Shown here piece after piece: positions 1-7,950 of a DNA stretch of 64,000 bases. The translations under genes and the position numbers were made by a program. Position 1 is the stretch's first letter. Each line of letters opens with the position of its first letter. Source of the DNA: Rhodovibrio salinarum DSM 9154 (GTDB lineage Bacteria > Pseudomonadota > Alphaproteobacteria > Kiloniellales > Rhodovibrionaceae); NCBI RefSeq assembly GCF_000515255.1, contig NZ_KI911559.1, positions 903,547 through 967,546 of the forward strand, in the 5' to 3' direction. The notes beneath the pieces were generated by a model. The model was not told the DNA's origin. It searched no databases and worked only from the letters and a program-made list of their open reading frames with translations.

Positions 1-189
1 GTTCGGGTCGGTCGGTTCCGCCACCTGCTCCTGCAGGACGGCCAGGAAGGCGTGCGCCTCGGCCTCCGGCAGCAGTAGTTGACCGGCGGCCTGCGGTTCG
101 CCGTTGGCGTCGGTCCGGGACAACGCGATGCGCAACACCCCGCTACGTCGCGCAACGCTGTGGATCCCATCGGCGAAAAGCGTGGTCAT
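1..189 (-). CDS. Hypothetical protein, N-terminal part only
   Basis: An open frame on the minus strand starts with ATG at 189 and runs off the left edge of the window, giving the first 63 residues (begins MTTLFADGIHSVARRSG). An AGGAG ribosome binding site lies just upstream of the start. The visible part alternates short hydrophobic strands with polar turns and has no signal peptide or membrane segment. I do not recognise the family. The good start signal makes the gene itself likely; its function is unknown. Confidence 0.6.
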   Translation of the reverse strand, partial: MTTLFADGIHSVARRSGVLRIALSRTDANGEPQAAGQLLLPEAEAHAFLAVLQEQVAEPTDPN

Positions 190-427
190 GTCGCCAGCTC
201 CTGTCAGTTTGTCCCCCTCTCGTTGCACGCAATCGACCGAAGCCGCGCCCGCCCGCGCAAGTGTCGCCGCGCGCCGCTAGAGCGTCAACGCGTGGCGGAC
301 CTCCGGTCCAAGCGATACGCTCTTGGTCGCCCGGTCGCTTGATCCATCGGAAGGGGGCGACAGCGGGCGGCTAGGCTGCTAGGGAGCGGGCGGTCCCGCA
401 AACCGCGCTTGGGAGGTTGCCCCGGAC

Positions 428-1513
428 ATGAGCTTGCGCGCGCGCATCTGGCTGGTCATCGCCCTGGTCTTCCTGGGCGGCCTGTATCTCCTGTCCAGCA
501 TCCTGTTCCCGTTCGTGTTGGGGATGGTGATCGCCTACATGCTGGACCCGCTGTGCGACCGGCTGGAGGCACGCGGCTTTTCGCGCAACGGCGCGACGGC
601 GCTGGTGGTCGGTGTGTTTGCGCTGGTGGTCGTCGTGGTCTTGGCGGTGGCGATCCCGCTGGTGTGGTCGCAGACGATCGATCTGATCGACCGGGCACCG
701 GAGTTGCGTGACCGTGCGGCGCAGTTGATCCAGCCGCTGTGGGCGGACCTCGAACCGTACTTGACCCCGGAAGTCCGCCAGCGGATCGAGCAGGCGGCGG
801 CGACCTATGCCGGCACGGCGGCGGGGTGGATCGGCTCGGGCGTGCAGGCGGTCTTCTCCGGCTCGCTCGCGGCTTTCGATATCCTGTCCACCCTACTGAT
901 CACGCCGTTGGTCGCCTTCTACCTGATCCGCGATTGGGACCGGTTGGTGGCCGCAGTCGACCGGCGCATCCCGCGCCCGGCGGTGGAGATCGTGCGCGCC
1001 CGTGCGCGCGAGATCGATGCGACACTGGCCGCCTGGATGCGCGGCGTGGCGATGGTGGCGTTGATCCTGGGCGTGTTCTACGCCGTCAGCCTGACCGCGC
1101 TCGGCCTATCCTACGGTCTGTTGATCGGTTTGTTCGCGGGCGCGATCTCGTTCATTCCGTTTGTCGGGGCGATCCTGGGCGGCGCGCTTGGACTGATCTC
1201 GGCGGTGTTCACCTTCGCCGAGCCATGGATGTGGCTGGTGACGGTCGCGATTTTCGCGCTCGGCCAGGTCGCGGAAGGTAACTTCCTGACCCCACGGCTG
1301 GTCGGGCGGAACGTCGAGCTGCACGAGCTTTGGGTAATCTTCGCCCTGATGGCCGGAGGCACGCTGTTCGGTTTCACGGGCGTGCTGCTTGCGATTCCGG
1401 TCACCGCCTCGATCGGTGTGCTAGTGCGTGCGACCGACGACTACTATTTGCAAAGCCATCTGTACGATCCGGCACACGCTTCGGAAGCGGATCCGGCAAC
1501 CGGCGACGATTAA
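428..1513 (+). CDS. AI-2E family transporter (PerM/YdiK-like permease)
   Basis: Integral membrane protein of 361 residues, the usual length for the AI-2E/PerM family. Members are multi-pass inner-membrane proteins linked to export of signals or small solutes; the substrate is rarely known. Hydrophobic segments are visible near residues 8-30, 32-45 and 62-80, then a soluble stretch of about 75 residues rich in charged helices, then four or five further segments from about 140 to 345. The glycine-rich segment around residues 225-260 (SYGLLIGLFAGAISFIPF) is typical of the family. A GGGAGG site 11 bases upstream supports the start. The stop overlaps the stop of the convergent SMR gene by three bases. 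Confidence 0.85.
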   Translation: MSLRARIWLVIALVFLGGLYLLSSILFPFVLGMVIAYMLDPLCDRLEARGFSRNGATALVVGVFALVVVVVLAVAIPLVWSQTIDLIDRAPELRDRAAQLIQPLWADLEPYLTPEVRQRIEQAAATYAGTAAGWIGSGVQAVFSGSLAAFDILSTLLITPLVAFYLIRDWDRLVAAVDRRIPRPAVEIVRARAREIDATLAAWMRGVAMVALILGVFYAVSLTALGLSYGLLIGLFAGAISFIPFVGAILGGALGLISAVFTFAEPWMWLVTVAIFALGQVAEGNFLTPRLVGRNVELHELWVIFALMAGGTLFGFTGVLLAIPVTASIGVLVRATDDYYLQSHLYDPAHASEADPATGDD

Positions 1514-1845
1514 GCAGCCGCGCCGCCGCCCTTGACCAGCGCCACCCCGGCAATGATCAGCACGAAGCCGGCGATCTTGGGCAGGCTGACACTTTCCCCG
1601 AACACAGCCGCGCCGACGATCGCCACGCCGATGATGCCCAGACCGGACCACAGCGCGTAGACGAAGCCGACCGGCAGGGTCTTGAGGCTGAGGGCCAGCA
1701 GGTAGAACGCCCCCGCGTAGCCCGCCACGACGATGGCGGCGGGGCCGAGCTTCGTCATGCCATCGGACAGCTTGAGCGCACTGGTCGCCGTCACTTCGCA
1801 CAAGATGGCGAGGGCTAGAAGGGCATAGGTCAGGGTCGCGCTCAT
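1510..1845 (-). CDS. Small multidrug resistance (SMR) efflux protein, EmrE-like
   Basis: Four-helix drug/proton antiporter of 111 residues from the ATG at 1845, which has GGAGG upstream. A start at 1875 would only add a non-hydrophobic tail. The key membrane glutamate is in helix 1 (CEVTATSALK, E17), and helix 3 carries the LPVGFVYALWSGLG motif of the EmrE/QacC branch, which exports quaternary ammonium and other cations as a dimer. The gene stands alone; no second SMR partner is adjacent. Its upstream region holds a long hairpin and a perfect inverted repeat, so regulation by a repressor encoded elsewhere is likely. Confidence 0.88.
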   Translation of the reverse strand: MSATLTYALLALAILCEVTATSALKLSDGMTKLGPAAIVVAGYAGAFYLLALSLKTLPVGFVYALWSGLGIIGVAIVGAAVFGESVSLPKIAGFVLIIAGVALVKGGGAAA

Positions 1846-1869
1846 CGGCGGTTCGCCTCCTTGAATCCA

Positions 1870-1910
1870 CGCCACGCCGTTCCGGACGGTGTCCGGTCGA
1901 CGGCGTGGCG
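1870..1910 (-). promoter_or_regulatory. Long hairpin in the SMR gene 5' leader
   Basis: The sequence folds into one extended hairpin between the presumed promoter and the SMR ribosome binding site. Outer arms CGCCACGCCGT (1870-1880) and ACGGCGTGGCG (1900-1910) pair over 11 bp. After a small asymmetric internal loop, inner arms CCGGAC and GTCCGG pair over 6 bp around a 3-nt loop. It ends about 10 bases before the Shine-Dalgarno, so it could affect translation or mRNA stability. It does not match the guanidine riboswitches known upstream of some SMR genes. Confidence 0.5.
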
Positions 1911-1919
1911 GTACTAAGA

Positions 1920-1943
1920 ACTATACCGGCCAGACGGTATAGT
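1920..1943. promoter_or_regulatory. Palindromic operator (TetR-like) upstream of the SMR gene
   Basis: A perfect inverted repeat with arms ACTATACCG and CGGTATAGT separated by 6 bases. The arm length and TATACCG core are of the size and style bound by TetR-family repressors of drug efflux genes. The distal arm can serve as a -10 element (TATAGT) for leftward transcription of the SMR gene. No TetR gene is in the window, so the regulator is inferred. Confidence 0.6.
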
Positions 1944-2173
1944 CAAGCCGTGCAACGGACGCTGGGCTCCGTGTGACCACAGCTTCGCTTGTGATTGTGG
2001 TTCGAGGCGGGAATCAAGTCGCCGTGCCTTGCGTTAGGGGCATGACGGTCCCGGCAAAAATAGTGTCTATGCAAAACCCCCAAATAGCCTCACATACTGT
2101 CCGACTGAATGGCGCCCGCGTGGTGCGGGGGCAGGCCGTTTCCCCGACGGCCATATCTTGGGAGGTTGCCGCG

Positions 2174-2422
2174 ATGACCGTGACCTGCGCCTTGAAAATC
2201 AATGACCGTGGCCCGGCGAACCAGATTGTCCTGACGGCCCCTGACGGGCGGTCCCTGGTTGCCCCGGCCGGCGAGTATCGGGTTGCGTTCGAGCCCGAGA
2301 CGCAGTCGCTCGAATTCGTCGATGGCGACGTGCGGTTCCGCATGCCACGGGACCTCGCCGAGCATTATCACGCCTTGCATCTGATCTCCGGCCGCATTCC
2401 GAACGACAACCTGCAGCCGTAG
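2174..2422 (+). CDS. Hypothetical small protein
   Basis: Predicted protein of 82 residues. I chose ATG at 2174 because GGGAGG lies 8-9 bases upstream; a longer frame from 1973 is possible but has no good ribosome binding site. It has mostly beta-strand-like composition, no signal peptide and no membrane segment. Phrases such as LTAPDGRSLVAPAGEYRVAF suggest a small beta-barrel or sandwich domain. Its Shine-Dalgarno context resembles that of the permease gene upstream. Family not recognised. Confidence 0.5.
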   Translation: MTVTCALKINDRGPANQIVLTAPDGRSLVAPAGEYRVAFEPETQSLEFVDGDVRFRMPRDLAEHYHALHLISGRIPNDNLQP

Positions 2423-2505
2423 TGCGCCAGGGCGCGGTGTTACCGGCTTGCCTTGACGGTTTCCATATCCCTCGGGCCCCAGTGCCCGTCTAGGACATCT
2501 GATCG

Positions 2506-3399
2506 ATGTCTGCCCACCTCGCCCAGGCTCCTGGCTGCCTCGTCGCGATCGGTGGCGCGGAGGATAAAACCTCCGCGCGCGCCGTGCTCCGACATGTTCT
2601 CAAGCTAACCGGCGTTTTGGACCCGACCGTCGCGGTACTGGCCACCGCCAGTCAGATCCCGGAGCTCGTGCTCCCGATGTACCACGAGGCTTTCCGTGGT
2701 CTTGGGGTGCAGAGAGTTCACACGTTGGACGTACGCACCCGTCACGCGGCCAACGCGCCCGCCGCAGTGGCCCAGGTCGAGGCGGCGGACGTGATCTTCA
2801 TGACCGGTGGTGACCAACTCCGGCTGACCTACGTTCTGGGCGGCACCACGCTTTTGGACGCCATCCGCCGCCGGCATGCGGCGGGCGCCGTCATTGCCGG
2901 GACCAGCGCCGGCGCGGCGGCGATGTCGCGCACCATGATCTACGATGGCGACGCGGCGGCCAGCATGCACAAGGGCAACGTAAAGATGACCAGCGGCCTG
3001 GGCTTCGTGCGGGGGGTCGTGATCGACAGTCACTTCGTGCAGTGCGGGCGTTTCACCCGGTTGATGGAGGTCGGCGCCGCCAACCCGGAACGGCTGGGCC
3101 TCGGCCTGGGGGAGGACACGGCCGTGGTGGTTCACCCCGACCGGGTCCTGGAGGCGGTCGGGACCGGTCACGTCATCGTCGTCGACAGTTGGTCGATTGA
3201 TCATTCCAACGTCGCCGAGATCGCGCAGGGCGATGCCATTACCGTCTCCAACGTGACGGTGCACGCGTTGACGGCGGGTCTGGGCTTCGACATGGAAACG
3301 CGTCGGGTGCTGCCACCCGACATGCTGTTGGCCCGCACGGCACCGCTGTTCGCGCTGCCTGAGCCGGCGGTGCTTGAAGCCGGCGCTTGGCGGATGTAG
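2506..3399 (+). CDS. cphB: Cyanophycinase (peptidase family S51)
   Basis: Cytoplasmic serine hydrolase of 297 residues that splits the Asp-Arg storage polymer cyanophycin into dipeptides. The catalytic serine is in GTSAGAAAM (S134), preceded by the FMTGGDQLRL loop (about 99-107) and followed by DSHFVQCGRF, all typical of S51 cyanophycinases. The start has AGGACAT upstream. No cyanophycin synthetase (cphA) or isoaspartyl dipeptidase is in the window. The stop is 3 bases from the convergent MATE gene, so no terminator separates them. A related S51 dipeptidase is less likely given the length and the GGDQLRL motif. Confidence 0.85.
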   Translation: MSAHLAQAPGCLVAIGGAEDKTSARAVLRHVLKLTGVLDPTVAVLATASQIPELVLPMYHEAFRGLGVQRVHTLDVRTRHAANAPAAVAQVEAADVIFMTGGDQLRLTYVLGGTTLLDAIRRRHAAGAVIAGTSAGAAAMSRTMIYDGDAAASMHKGNVKMTSGLGFVRGVVIDSHFVQCGRFTRLMEVGAANPERLGLGLGEDTAVVVHPDRVLEAVGTGHVIVVDSWSIDHSNVAEIAQGDAITVSNVTVHALTAGLGFDMETRRVLPPDMLLARTAPLFALPEPAVLEAGAWRM

Positions 3400-3402
3400 C
3401 GC

Positions 3403-4734
3403 CTATGCCCGTTGGCCGACCGAGCGTTCCAGGGCCGGGAAGTACCAGCCGAGCGTCAGGGCGCGGGTGGCCATGAAGATCATCAGGGCTGCCCAGAGCC
3501 CGTGGTTATCGAACAGCGGAATCAGGGTCCAGCAGGCGACGAAGTAGACCGCCAGCGACATCAGCATGGCGTTGCGCATCGCTGTGGTGCGCGTGGCGCC
3601 GATGAAGATGCCATCCAGCATGAACGGCCAAACCGAGACGAGCGGACTCAGGACCATCCAGGGCAGGTAGGTGGCGGCCGCTTCCCGTACTTCCGCGAGG
3701 TCGGTGAACAGCCGCACGATGCCGGGCCCGCCAAGCGCGAAGATGAGCGCGGCGCTCCCGGCCAAGGCCAGGGCGGAGAAGGTGGCTGAGCGGCAGGCAT
3801 GACGGAAGGCGGGGCGATCTTTCGCGCCGATCGCGTTGCCGGCCAGGATTTCCGCGGCGTGAGCGAAGCCGTCCAGACCGAACGAAAGGAACTGCTGCAA
3901 TTGCATCAGGATGGCGTTGGCGGCCAGGCGCGTTTCGCCCATTTCCGCACCCTTGGCGGTGAAATAGGCGAACGCGAAGATCACGGAAAGGGTGCGCAGG
4001 AAGATATCGCGGTTGACCCGGAAGAGCGCGATCAGTCGCGTCCGGTCGGCGATTCGCTCCCAGGACCAGCGCCCGCCCTCGCGCCGCAGCAGCATGCCGC
4101 AGATCGTGAGGCCGAGAATGGCGGCGAAGATCTCCGCGATCAGGCTGGCCGCGGCGACCCCTGCGATCGTCCAGCCCAGACCCAGGACGAAGACTAGGTC
4201 GAGCAGCACGTTTGTGCCGTTGAGGGCGATCTGCAGGACGAGCGCCGTCCGCGCGCGCTGGGTTCCCAGGAGCCAGCCCAACACGGCGTAGTTGGTGAGG
4301 GCGAAGGGAGCCGACCAGATGCGGATCGCATAGTACGTGCCGGCAAAGCTCTCGACCTTCGGGCTGCTCTCCACCAGTTGGAAGGCGACCCAGCCAATCG
4401 GAACCTGCAAGGCGATCAGCAGCGTGCCCAATATGCCCGCCAGCAGCAGGGGCCGGCCCAGCGTTGCACGGAGCTCGTCGCGTTGGCCGGCGCCGAACGC
4501 CTGGGCAGCGAAGCCGGTCGTGCCCATGCGCAGGAAGCCAAACCCCCAGTATAGGAAGGAAAACACCATCGCGCCGACCGCCACCGCGCCAAGATAGGCG
4601 GCATCCGGCAGATGCCCCATCACCGCCGTGTCGACCGCGCCCAAAAGCGGCGTCGACAGGTTGGAGAGAATGATCGGTACGGCCAGCCGCCAGACGCTGC
4701 GGGTCGGCTGATCCAGGTGTACGCGCTCACTCAT
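3403..4734 (-). CDS. MATE family efflux transporter (DinF/NorM type)
   Basis: Protein of 443 residues with about twelve hydrophobic segments, the normal size of MATE exporters, which expel cationic drugs or metabolites using a Na+ or H+ gradient. The first helix carries AVPIILSNLSTPLLGAVDTAVMGHL, matching the DinF branch (here quoted only to define the helix 1 to loop region, residues about 18-42 in part), and the repeat in the second half follows INRDIFLRTL-type sequence near residue 240. The start MSERVHLDQP has a GGAG-like site upstream. It is a single gene; no regulator is adjacent. Confidence 0.85.
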   Translation of the reverse strand: MSERVHLDQPTRSVWRLAVPIILSNLSTPLLGAVDTAVMGHLPDAAYLGAVAVGAMVFSFLYWGFGFLRMGTTGFAAQAFGAGQRDELRATLGRPLLLAGILGTLLIALQVPIGWVAFQLVESSPKVESFAGTYYAIRIWSAPFALTNYAVLGWLLGTQRARTALVLQIALNGTNVLLDLVFVLGLGWTIAGVAAASLIAEIFAAILGLTICGMLLRREGGRWSWERIADRTRLIALFRVNRDIFLRTLSVIFAFAYFTAKGAEMGETRLAANAILMQLQQFLSFGLDGFAHAAEILAGNAIGAKDRPAFRHACRSATFSALALAGSAALIFALGGPGIVRLFTDLAEVREAAATYLPWMVLSPLVSVWPFMLDGIFIGATRTTAMRNAMLMSLAVYFVACWTLIPLFDNHGLWAALMIFMATRALTLGWYFPALERSVGQRA

Positions 4735-4865
4735 GCTGGAGGGTCGGAGCTGATCATCAGGAGGCGGGTTCTAACCCGGCTGACACGTCGGGGCTAGAGG
4801 TTGGCCCGCTTGTGGTCAGCGTGCGGCACGGCAGTGAGGGAGTGCCGCGTTGCGGCCAGTCCACC

Positions 4866-6164
4866 CTACACAACGGGCCGGCTCGTGCTTTCAGCGCGGT
4901 CGAGCAGCCAGGCAGCGAGCGACTCGCGGTTGGGCGTCGATCCCGCGTCGTCGCGGGCCAGGGCGGTGAGGGTCGACAGCATTTCCCGGTCGCGTTCCGA
5001 CAGTTCGGCTGCGGGCCAGGCATCCGGATAGGTTTCGCTCGCGTGCACGAAGCCGCGCACCCAGGTGCGAAGGCCGGCGTCGTTGGTTTCGCGGACGCTT
5101 TCGCGCACGTCTTCGGGCGTTTCCAGGCATTCCAGCAGCCCGTCGTGGCGCTGCAGGGCGAGGTTGGCGAGCCGTTTGGCCGCCGGGCGGTCGCGGGCGA
5201 GGTCAGGGCCGTAGACCAGATGGCTGATCCAGCTCTCCGGCGGTATCGGGCGCGGGGCGAGTTCGACGGCCGCAAGATAGCCGTCGAGCCATTCCGGGTC
5301 GGCTTCACCGCCGGCCCGACGCAGCAGGTCTTCCAGCTCCCCCGGGGCGGCCGGCGGACCGCCGCCGTCGACCGGCAAGGCAAAACCATCGTCCGCCTCC
5401 GTTTCCTCGCGGACCGCCACGATGCTGGCATCGACCACCTGCCCGAAGATCGGCAATTCGGCCGGATCGTGCCCGTCGAGCAGGGCACGGCCGGCGTCGG
5501 CGAAGCCGGACCAGTCAGCGCCCGCGTCCTGCAGCAGCAGGGCCGCACGCAGCATCACCTCCGCCCACTCAGCCGAGTCCCGGCGGATGGCAGCCCAGAT
5601 CGCCGCGCGCAGAGCCGCGTCTGCCGCATCCGCATCCACTTCCCGCATGCGGTCCCAGCCGACAGTCCAGGTGGCGATCATCGGGTGGCGCTGCGGCCAG
5701 TGCGCGCTGTCGGCGATCGCGTCGGCTGGGGGCTGATGGCCGAGCCGATGGCCATCGGGATCCAGTCGGGTAAGCCAGGCGCGTCCGGACACGGCGTCCG
5801 CGTGCAGCTCAGCCAGCCCCGTTGCCGCCGCCGCATCCGCCCAGCCGTCGGCGGGTGTGTCTTCGGCGAGGGCGGTGGCGAGCAGGGTCCGTGCCGTCGC
5901 TGGCGAGATGTCGAAGGCGCCGATGTCCTCACTCTGGCGCAGGATCGCGGCCGCCTCGTTGCGGTCGTGACAGTGCGCAAGGTCGACGTCGGTGAGCCCG
6001 GCACCACGTTTGAGCAGGACGAGTGCCACGACCGGCTTGTTGGTCGGGCCGGCAACCAGAATCACGCTCTGGGCGCCGTCACCGTCGGGCAGGCTGGCCA
6101 GCGCTCGGCGCAGGCGGGGGCGGCTGGTGGGGCGTCCAGACTTCGGGGGGCGGGCCTTGGCCAT
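4866..6164 (-). CDS. UPF0149/YecA-like domain protein
   Basis: Soluble protein of about 432 residues. The C-terminal part, from about residue 275, resembles UPF0149 (YgfB/YecA): WLDGYLAAVELAPRPIPPESW, then a helical stretch and WVRGFVHASETYPDAW. That domain is small and of unknown function, sometimes with a metal-binding tail that is absent here. The N-terminal 250 residues are unfamiliar, with many Asp/Ala-rich helices. I took the ATG at 6164; a TTG four codons earlier is possible. It ends 131 bp before the MATE start and precedes no obvious partner. Function unknown. Confidence 0.65.
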   Translation of the reverse strand: MAKARPPKSGRPTSRPRLRRALASLPDGDGAQSVILVAGPTNKPVVALVLLKRGAGLTDVDLAHCHDRNEAAAILRQSEDIGAFDISPATARTLLATALAEDTPADGWADAAAATGLAELHADAVSGRAWLTRLDPDGHRLGHQPPADAIADSAHWPQRHPMIATWTVGWDRMREVDADAADAALRAAIWAAIRRDSAEWAEVMLRAALLLQDAGADWSGFADAGRALLDGHDPAELPIFGQVVDASIVAVREETEADDGFALPVDGGGPPAAPGELEDLLRRAGGEADPEWLDGYLAAVELAPRPIPPESWISHLVYGPDLARDRPAAKRLANLALQRHDGLLECLETPEDVRESVRETNDAGLRTWVRGFVHASETYPDAWPAAELSERDREMLSTLTALARDDAGSTPNRESLAAWLLDRAESTSRPVV

Positions 6165-6207
6165 GGCGGCTCGCAAGTGGACGGTGGACTGGGGGGATGC
6201 CGGGACG

Positions 6208-6243
6208 AAAAACGCCGCCGGCCTCGTGTCGAGCCCGGCGGCG
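6208..6243 (-). terminator. Rho-independent terminator of the atp F0 operon
   Basis: On the minus strand a GC-rich stem (CGCCGCCGG paired with CCGGCGGCG, 6213-6221 with 6235-6243) is followed by a run of T (plus-strand A residues at 6208-6212). It lies 38 bases after the atpF stop and separates the ATP synthase genes from the UPF0149-like gene. Confidence 0.8.
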
Positions 6244-6280
6244 TCTGTCTCGATAACGCCCGAAGGCGGTGCCGTGACCT

Positions 6281-6763
6281 CTAGTGGAGGTTCTTGCGCA
6301 CGCCCTCGATCGTGCTGTCGACCAGCTGCTTTTGATGCGTGTCCGACATGTTGTCGCGCAGCAGTTGCTCGGTGGCACGTACGGCGATGTCGGCGGCGCG
6401 GTTACGCACCTCGGCGAGCGCCTGCGCCTCGGCCTGCTCGATCTTCTCCATGGTCAGGCGTTCGCGACGCTTGATCTGCTCTTCGAGGTCGCGCTCGGCA
6501 CGCTCGCGCATGCGCTTGGCCTCGGTCTTGGCGTGCTGGAGAATCTCGTCCGCCTCGCGCTGCGCCTCGCGCTGCTTCTTCTTGTAATCGGCGAGCTGGC
6601 GCTGGGCTTCCTCGCGCAGCTTCTCCGCCTCGTCGATGTCTTTGCGGATCTTTTGGCCGCGGGCGTCGAGGGTGCGCAGGATCGGGCGCAGGCCATAGTA
6701 GCCGACGATCGCGACGAAGATGAAGAAGGCGATGGCGACCCAGAATGTCGTGCTCTGCAGCAT
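6281..6763 (-). CDS. atpF: ATP synthase F0 subunit b
   Basis: Peripheral stalk subunit of 160 residues. One N-terminal membrane helix (about residues 5-24, FWVAIAFFIFVAIVGYYG) is followed by a long, highly charged alpha-helical coiled coil that reaches up to F1. It is the last gene of the F0 cluster; its ATG overlaps the stop of the preceding b' gene by one base (TGATG), which suggests translational coupling and a 1:1 b/b' ratio. A terminator follows directly. Confidence 0.93.
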   Translation of the reverse strand: MLQSTTFWVAIAFFIFVAIVGYYGLRPILRTLDARGQKIRKDIDEAEKLREEAQRQLADYKKKQREAQREADEILQHAKTEAKRMRERAERDLEEQIKRRERLTMEKIEQAEAQALAEVRNRAADIAVRATEQLLRDNMSDTHQKQLVDSTIEGVRKNLH

Positions 6764-7269
6764 CAGGCCTGGCCTCCTTCCTGGGATTGCTTCATCGCGT
6801 TCTTCACGGCGGCGTCAGCCTTCTCCTTGGCGATCTTATCGCCGAGGAGCTTGGCGCTGGCTTGCTGCGCCACGTCGCCGGCGACCGACTGCAGATTGTC
6901 GAGCGCCTGCTGCTTGGCGCTGTCGATCCGCTGCTCGGCATCGGCGATCTTCTGGTCCAGCTCCTGGGTGAAGGCGTCGTGCCGCTCGCGCTGTTCCTTG
7001 TCCAGCTGGTCGCTGGTTTCCTTCATCGTCTTCTGAGCCTGCTGCCGGGCTTCAGCCAGCTGTTGCTCATAGGACTGGTAGACTTCCTCGGCCTCTTGGC
7101 GGAGCTTTTCCGCCTTGGCGAGGTCGTCCTCGATCTTGTCCTGCCGCTCCTCCATGATCTGCGCCATGCGCGGCAGGGCGACGCGACTCATGATGAGGTA
7201 GAGGCCCACGAAGGCCACGATCAGCCAGAAAATCTGGCTCGCGAACCATTCCGGGTTGAACTGAGGCAT
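6763..7269 (-). CDS. atpF2: ATP synthase F0 subunit b' (second stalk subunit)
   Basis: Protein of 168 residues with one N-terminal membrane helix (about 9-29, FASQIFWLIVAFVGLYLIMS) and a long charged coiled coil. A separate b' subunit paired with b is characteristic of alphaproteobacteria, photosynthetic bacteria and plastids, and the two form a heterodimeric stator. It lies between atpE, after an unusual 309-bp gap, and atpF, with which it overlaps. Confidence 0.92.
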   Translation of the reverse strand: MPQFNPEWFASQIFWLIVAFVGLYLIMSRVALPRMAQIMEERQDKIEDDLAKAEKLRQEAEEVYQSYEQQLAEARQQAQKTMKETSDQLDKEQRERHDAFTQELDQKIADAEQRIDSAKQQALDNLQSVAGDVAQQASAKLLGDKIAKEKADAAVKNAMKQSQEGGQA

Positions 7270-7578
7270 CGCCTAACCCCTGTAACTCCTGACACGTGGG
7301 CCGATCGCGACCGTCTGCCCGGTCCCGCAAATTCCGCCCCGCGTGCGGCGGCCGAACGGGCAGGCCGTCCGGCGGTGGTGGCTGTTCGTCGCCTGGGACC
7401 CGGAGCGCGGACCCCGTAGTTTACCACGCGGCAGTCTACCACGCGCGGCAGGGGGCCGCGGGCGCTGAATGTGCCGGCGCGGCCCCCTGGGACGTCCATG
7501 CGTGACGACCGACCATCGTGCTGTGTGGCTATCCGCCGGAGCCGTGGTCCGACGGCTGTCACACGTGCATCGAGGGTT
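7270..7578 (-). other. 309-bp gap between atpE and atpF' with a strong hairpin
   Basis: No gene is seen here. A perfect 12-bp inverted repeat, CAGGGGGCCGCG (7449-7460) and CGCGGCCCCCTG (7478-7489), forms a stable hairpin with a 17-nt loop that can pair further at GGC/GCC. No T-run follows on either strand, so it looks like an mRNA stability or attenuation element rather than a simple terminator. Two near-direct copies of TACCACGCG lie beside it (about 7422 and 7437). Confidence 0.6.
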
Positions 7579-7806
7579 TTAGAACGCGAAGAGCACGATC
7601 AGCGCGACGATCAGGGCGTACAGCGCGATCGCTTCCGTCACGGCGAAGCCGATCCAGATGTTCGCGCCGATGTCGTTCTTGGCGGAGGGGTTGCGGGCGA
7701 TCGCGTTGTAGTAGCTGGCCCAGACGTTGCCCACGCCGATACCCGCGCCGGTGACACCGATCGCGGCCAGGCCGGCACCGATCAACTTTGCAGCTTCGGT
7801 TTCCAT
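7579..7806 (-). CDS. atpE: ATP synthase F0 subunit c
   Basis: Hairpin proteolipid of 75 residues that forms the rotor ring. Two membrane helices flank the polar loop ARNPSAKNDI. The ion-carrying carboxylate is E58 in GFAVTEAIALYAL. The residues after it (A, I) do not form the Ser-Thr pair of Na+-binding rings, so proton coupling is expected. It is followed by a long gap with a strong hairpin before atpF', a layout that could give the higher dose of subunit c that the ring needs. Confidence 0.95.
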   Translation of the reverse strand: METEAAKLIGAGLAAIGVTGAGIGVGNVWASYYNAIARNPSAKNDIGANIWIGFAVTEAIALYALIVALIVLFAF

Positions 7807-7950
7807 TGTTTCGTCCTCACGCTTGGTTGCTTGGTCAGGTCAGCCGGCCGGACGGCGTATCGTGCCTTGGTGGTCTTCGAGGGCCGGCCGGGGGCGAAGG
7901 GTTTCGCCGGATCGCTGAGAAGAGGCATCCTCTGTCGAGCGGGCGCCCGG

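Noticed and set aside
1870..1910. Guanidine riboswitch upstream of the SMR gene
   Set aside because: There is one long hairpin, not two short stems with ACGR loops (class II), and no class I or III core was seen.
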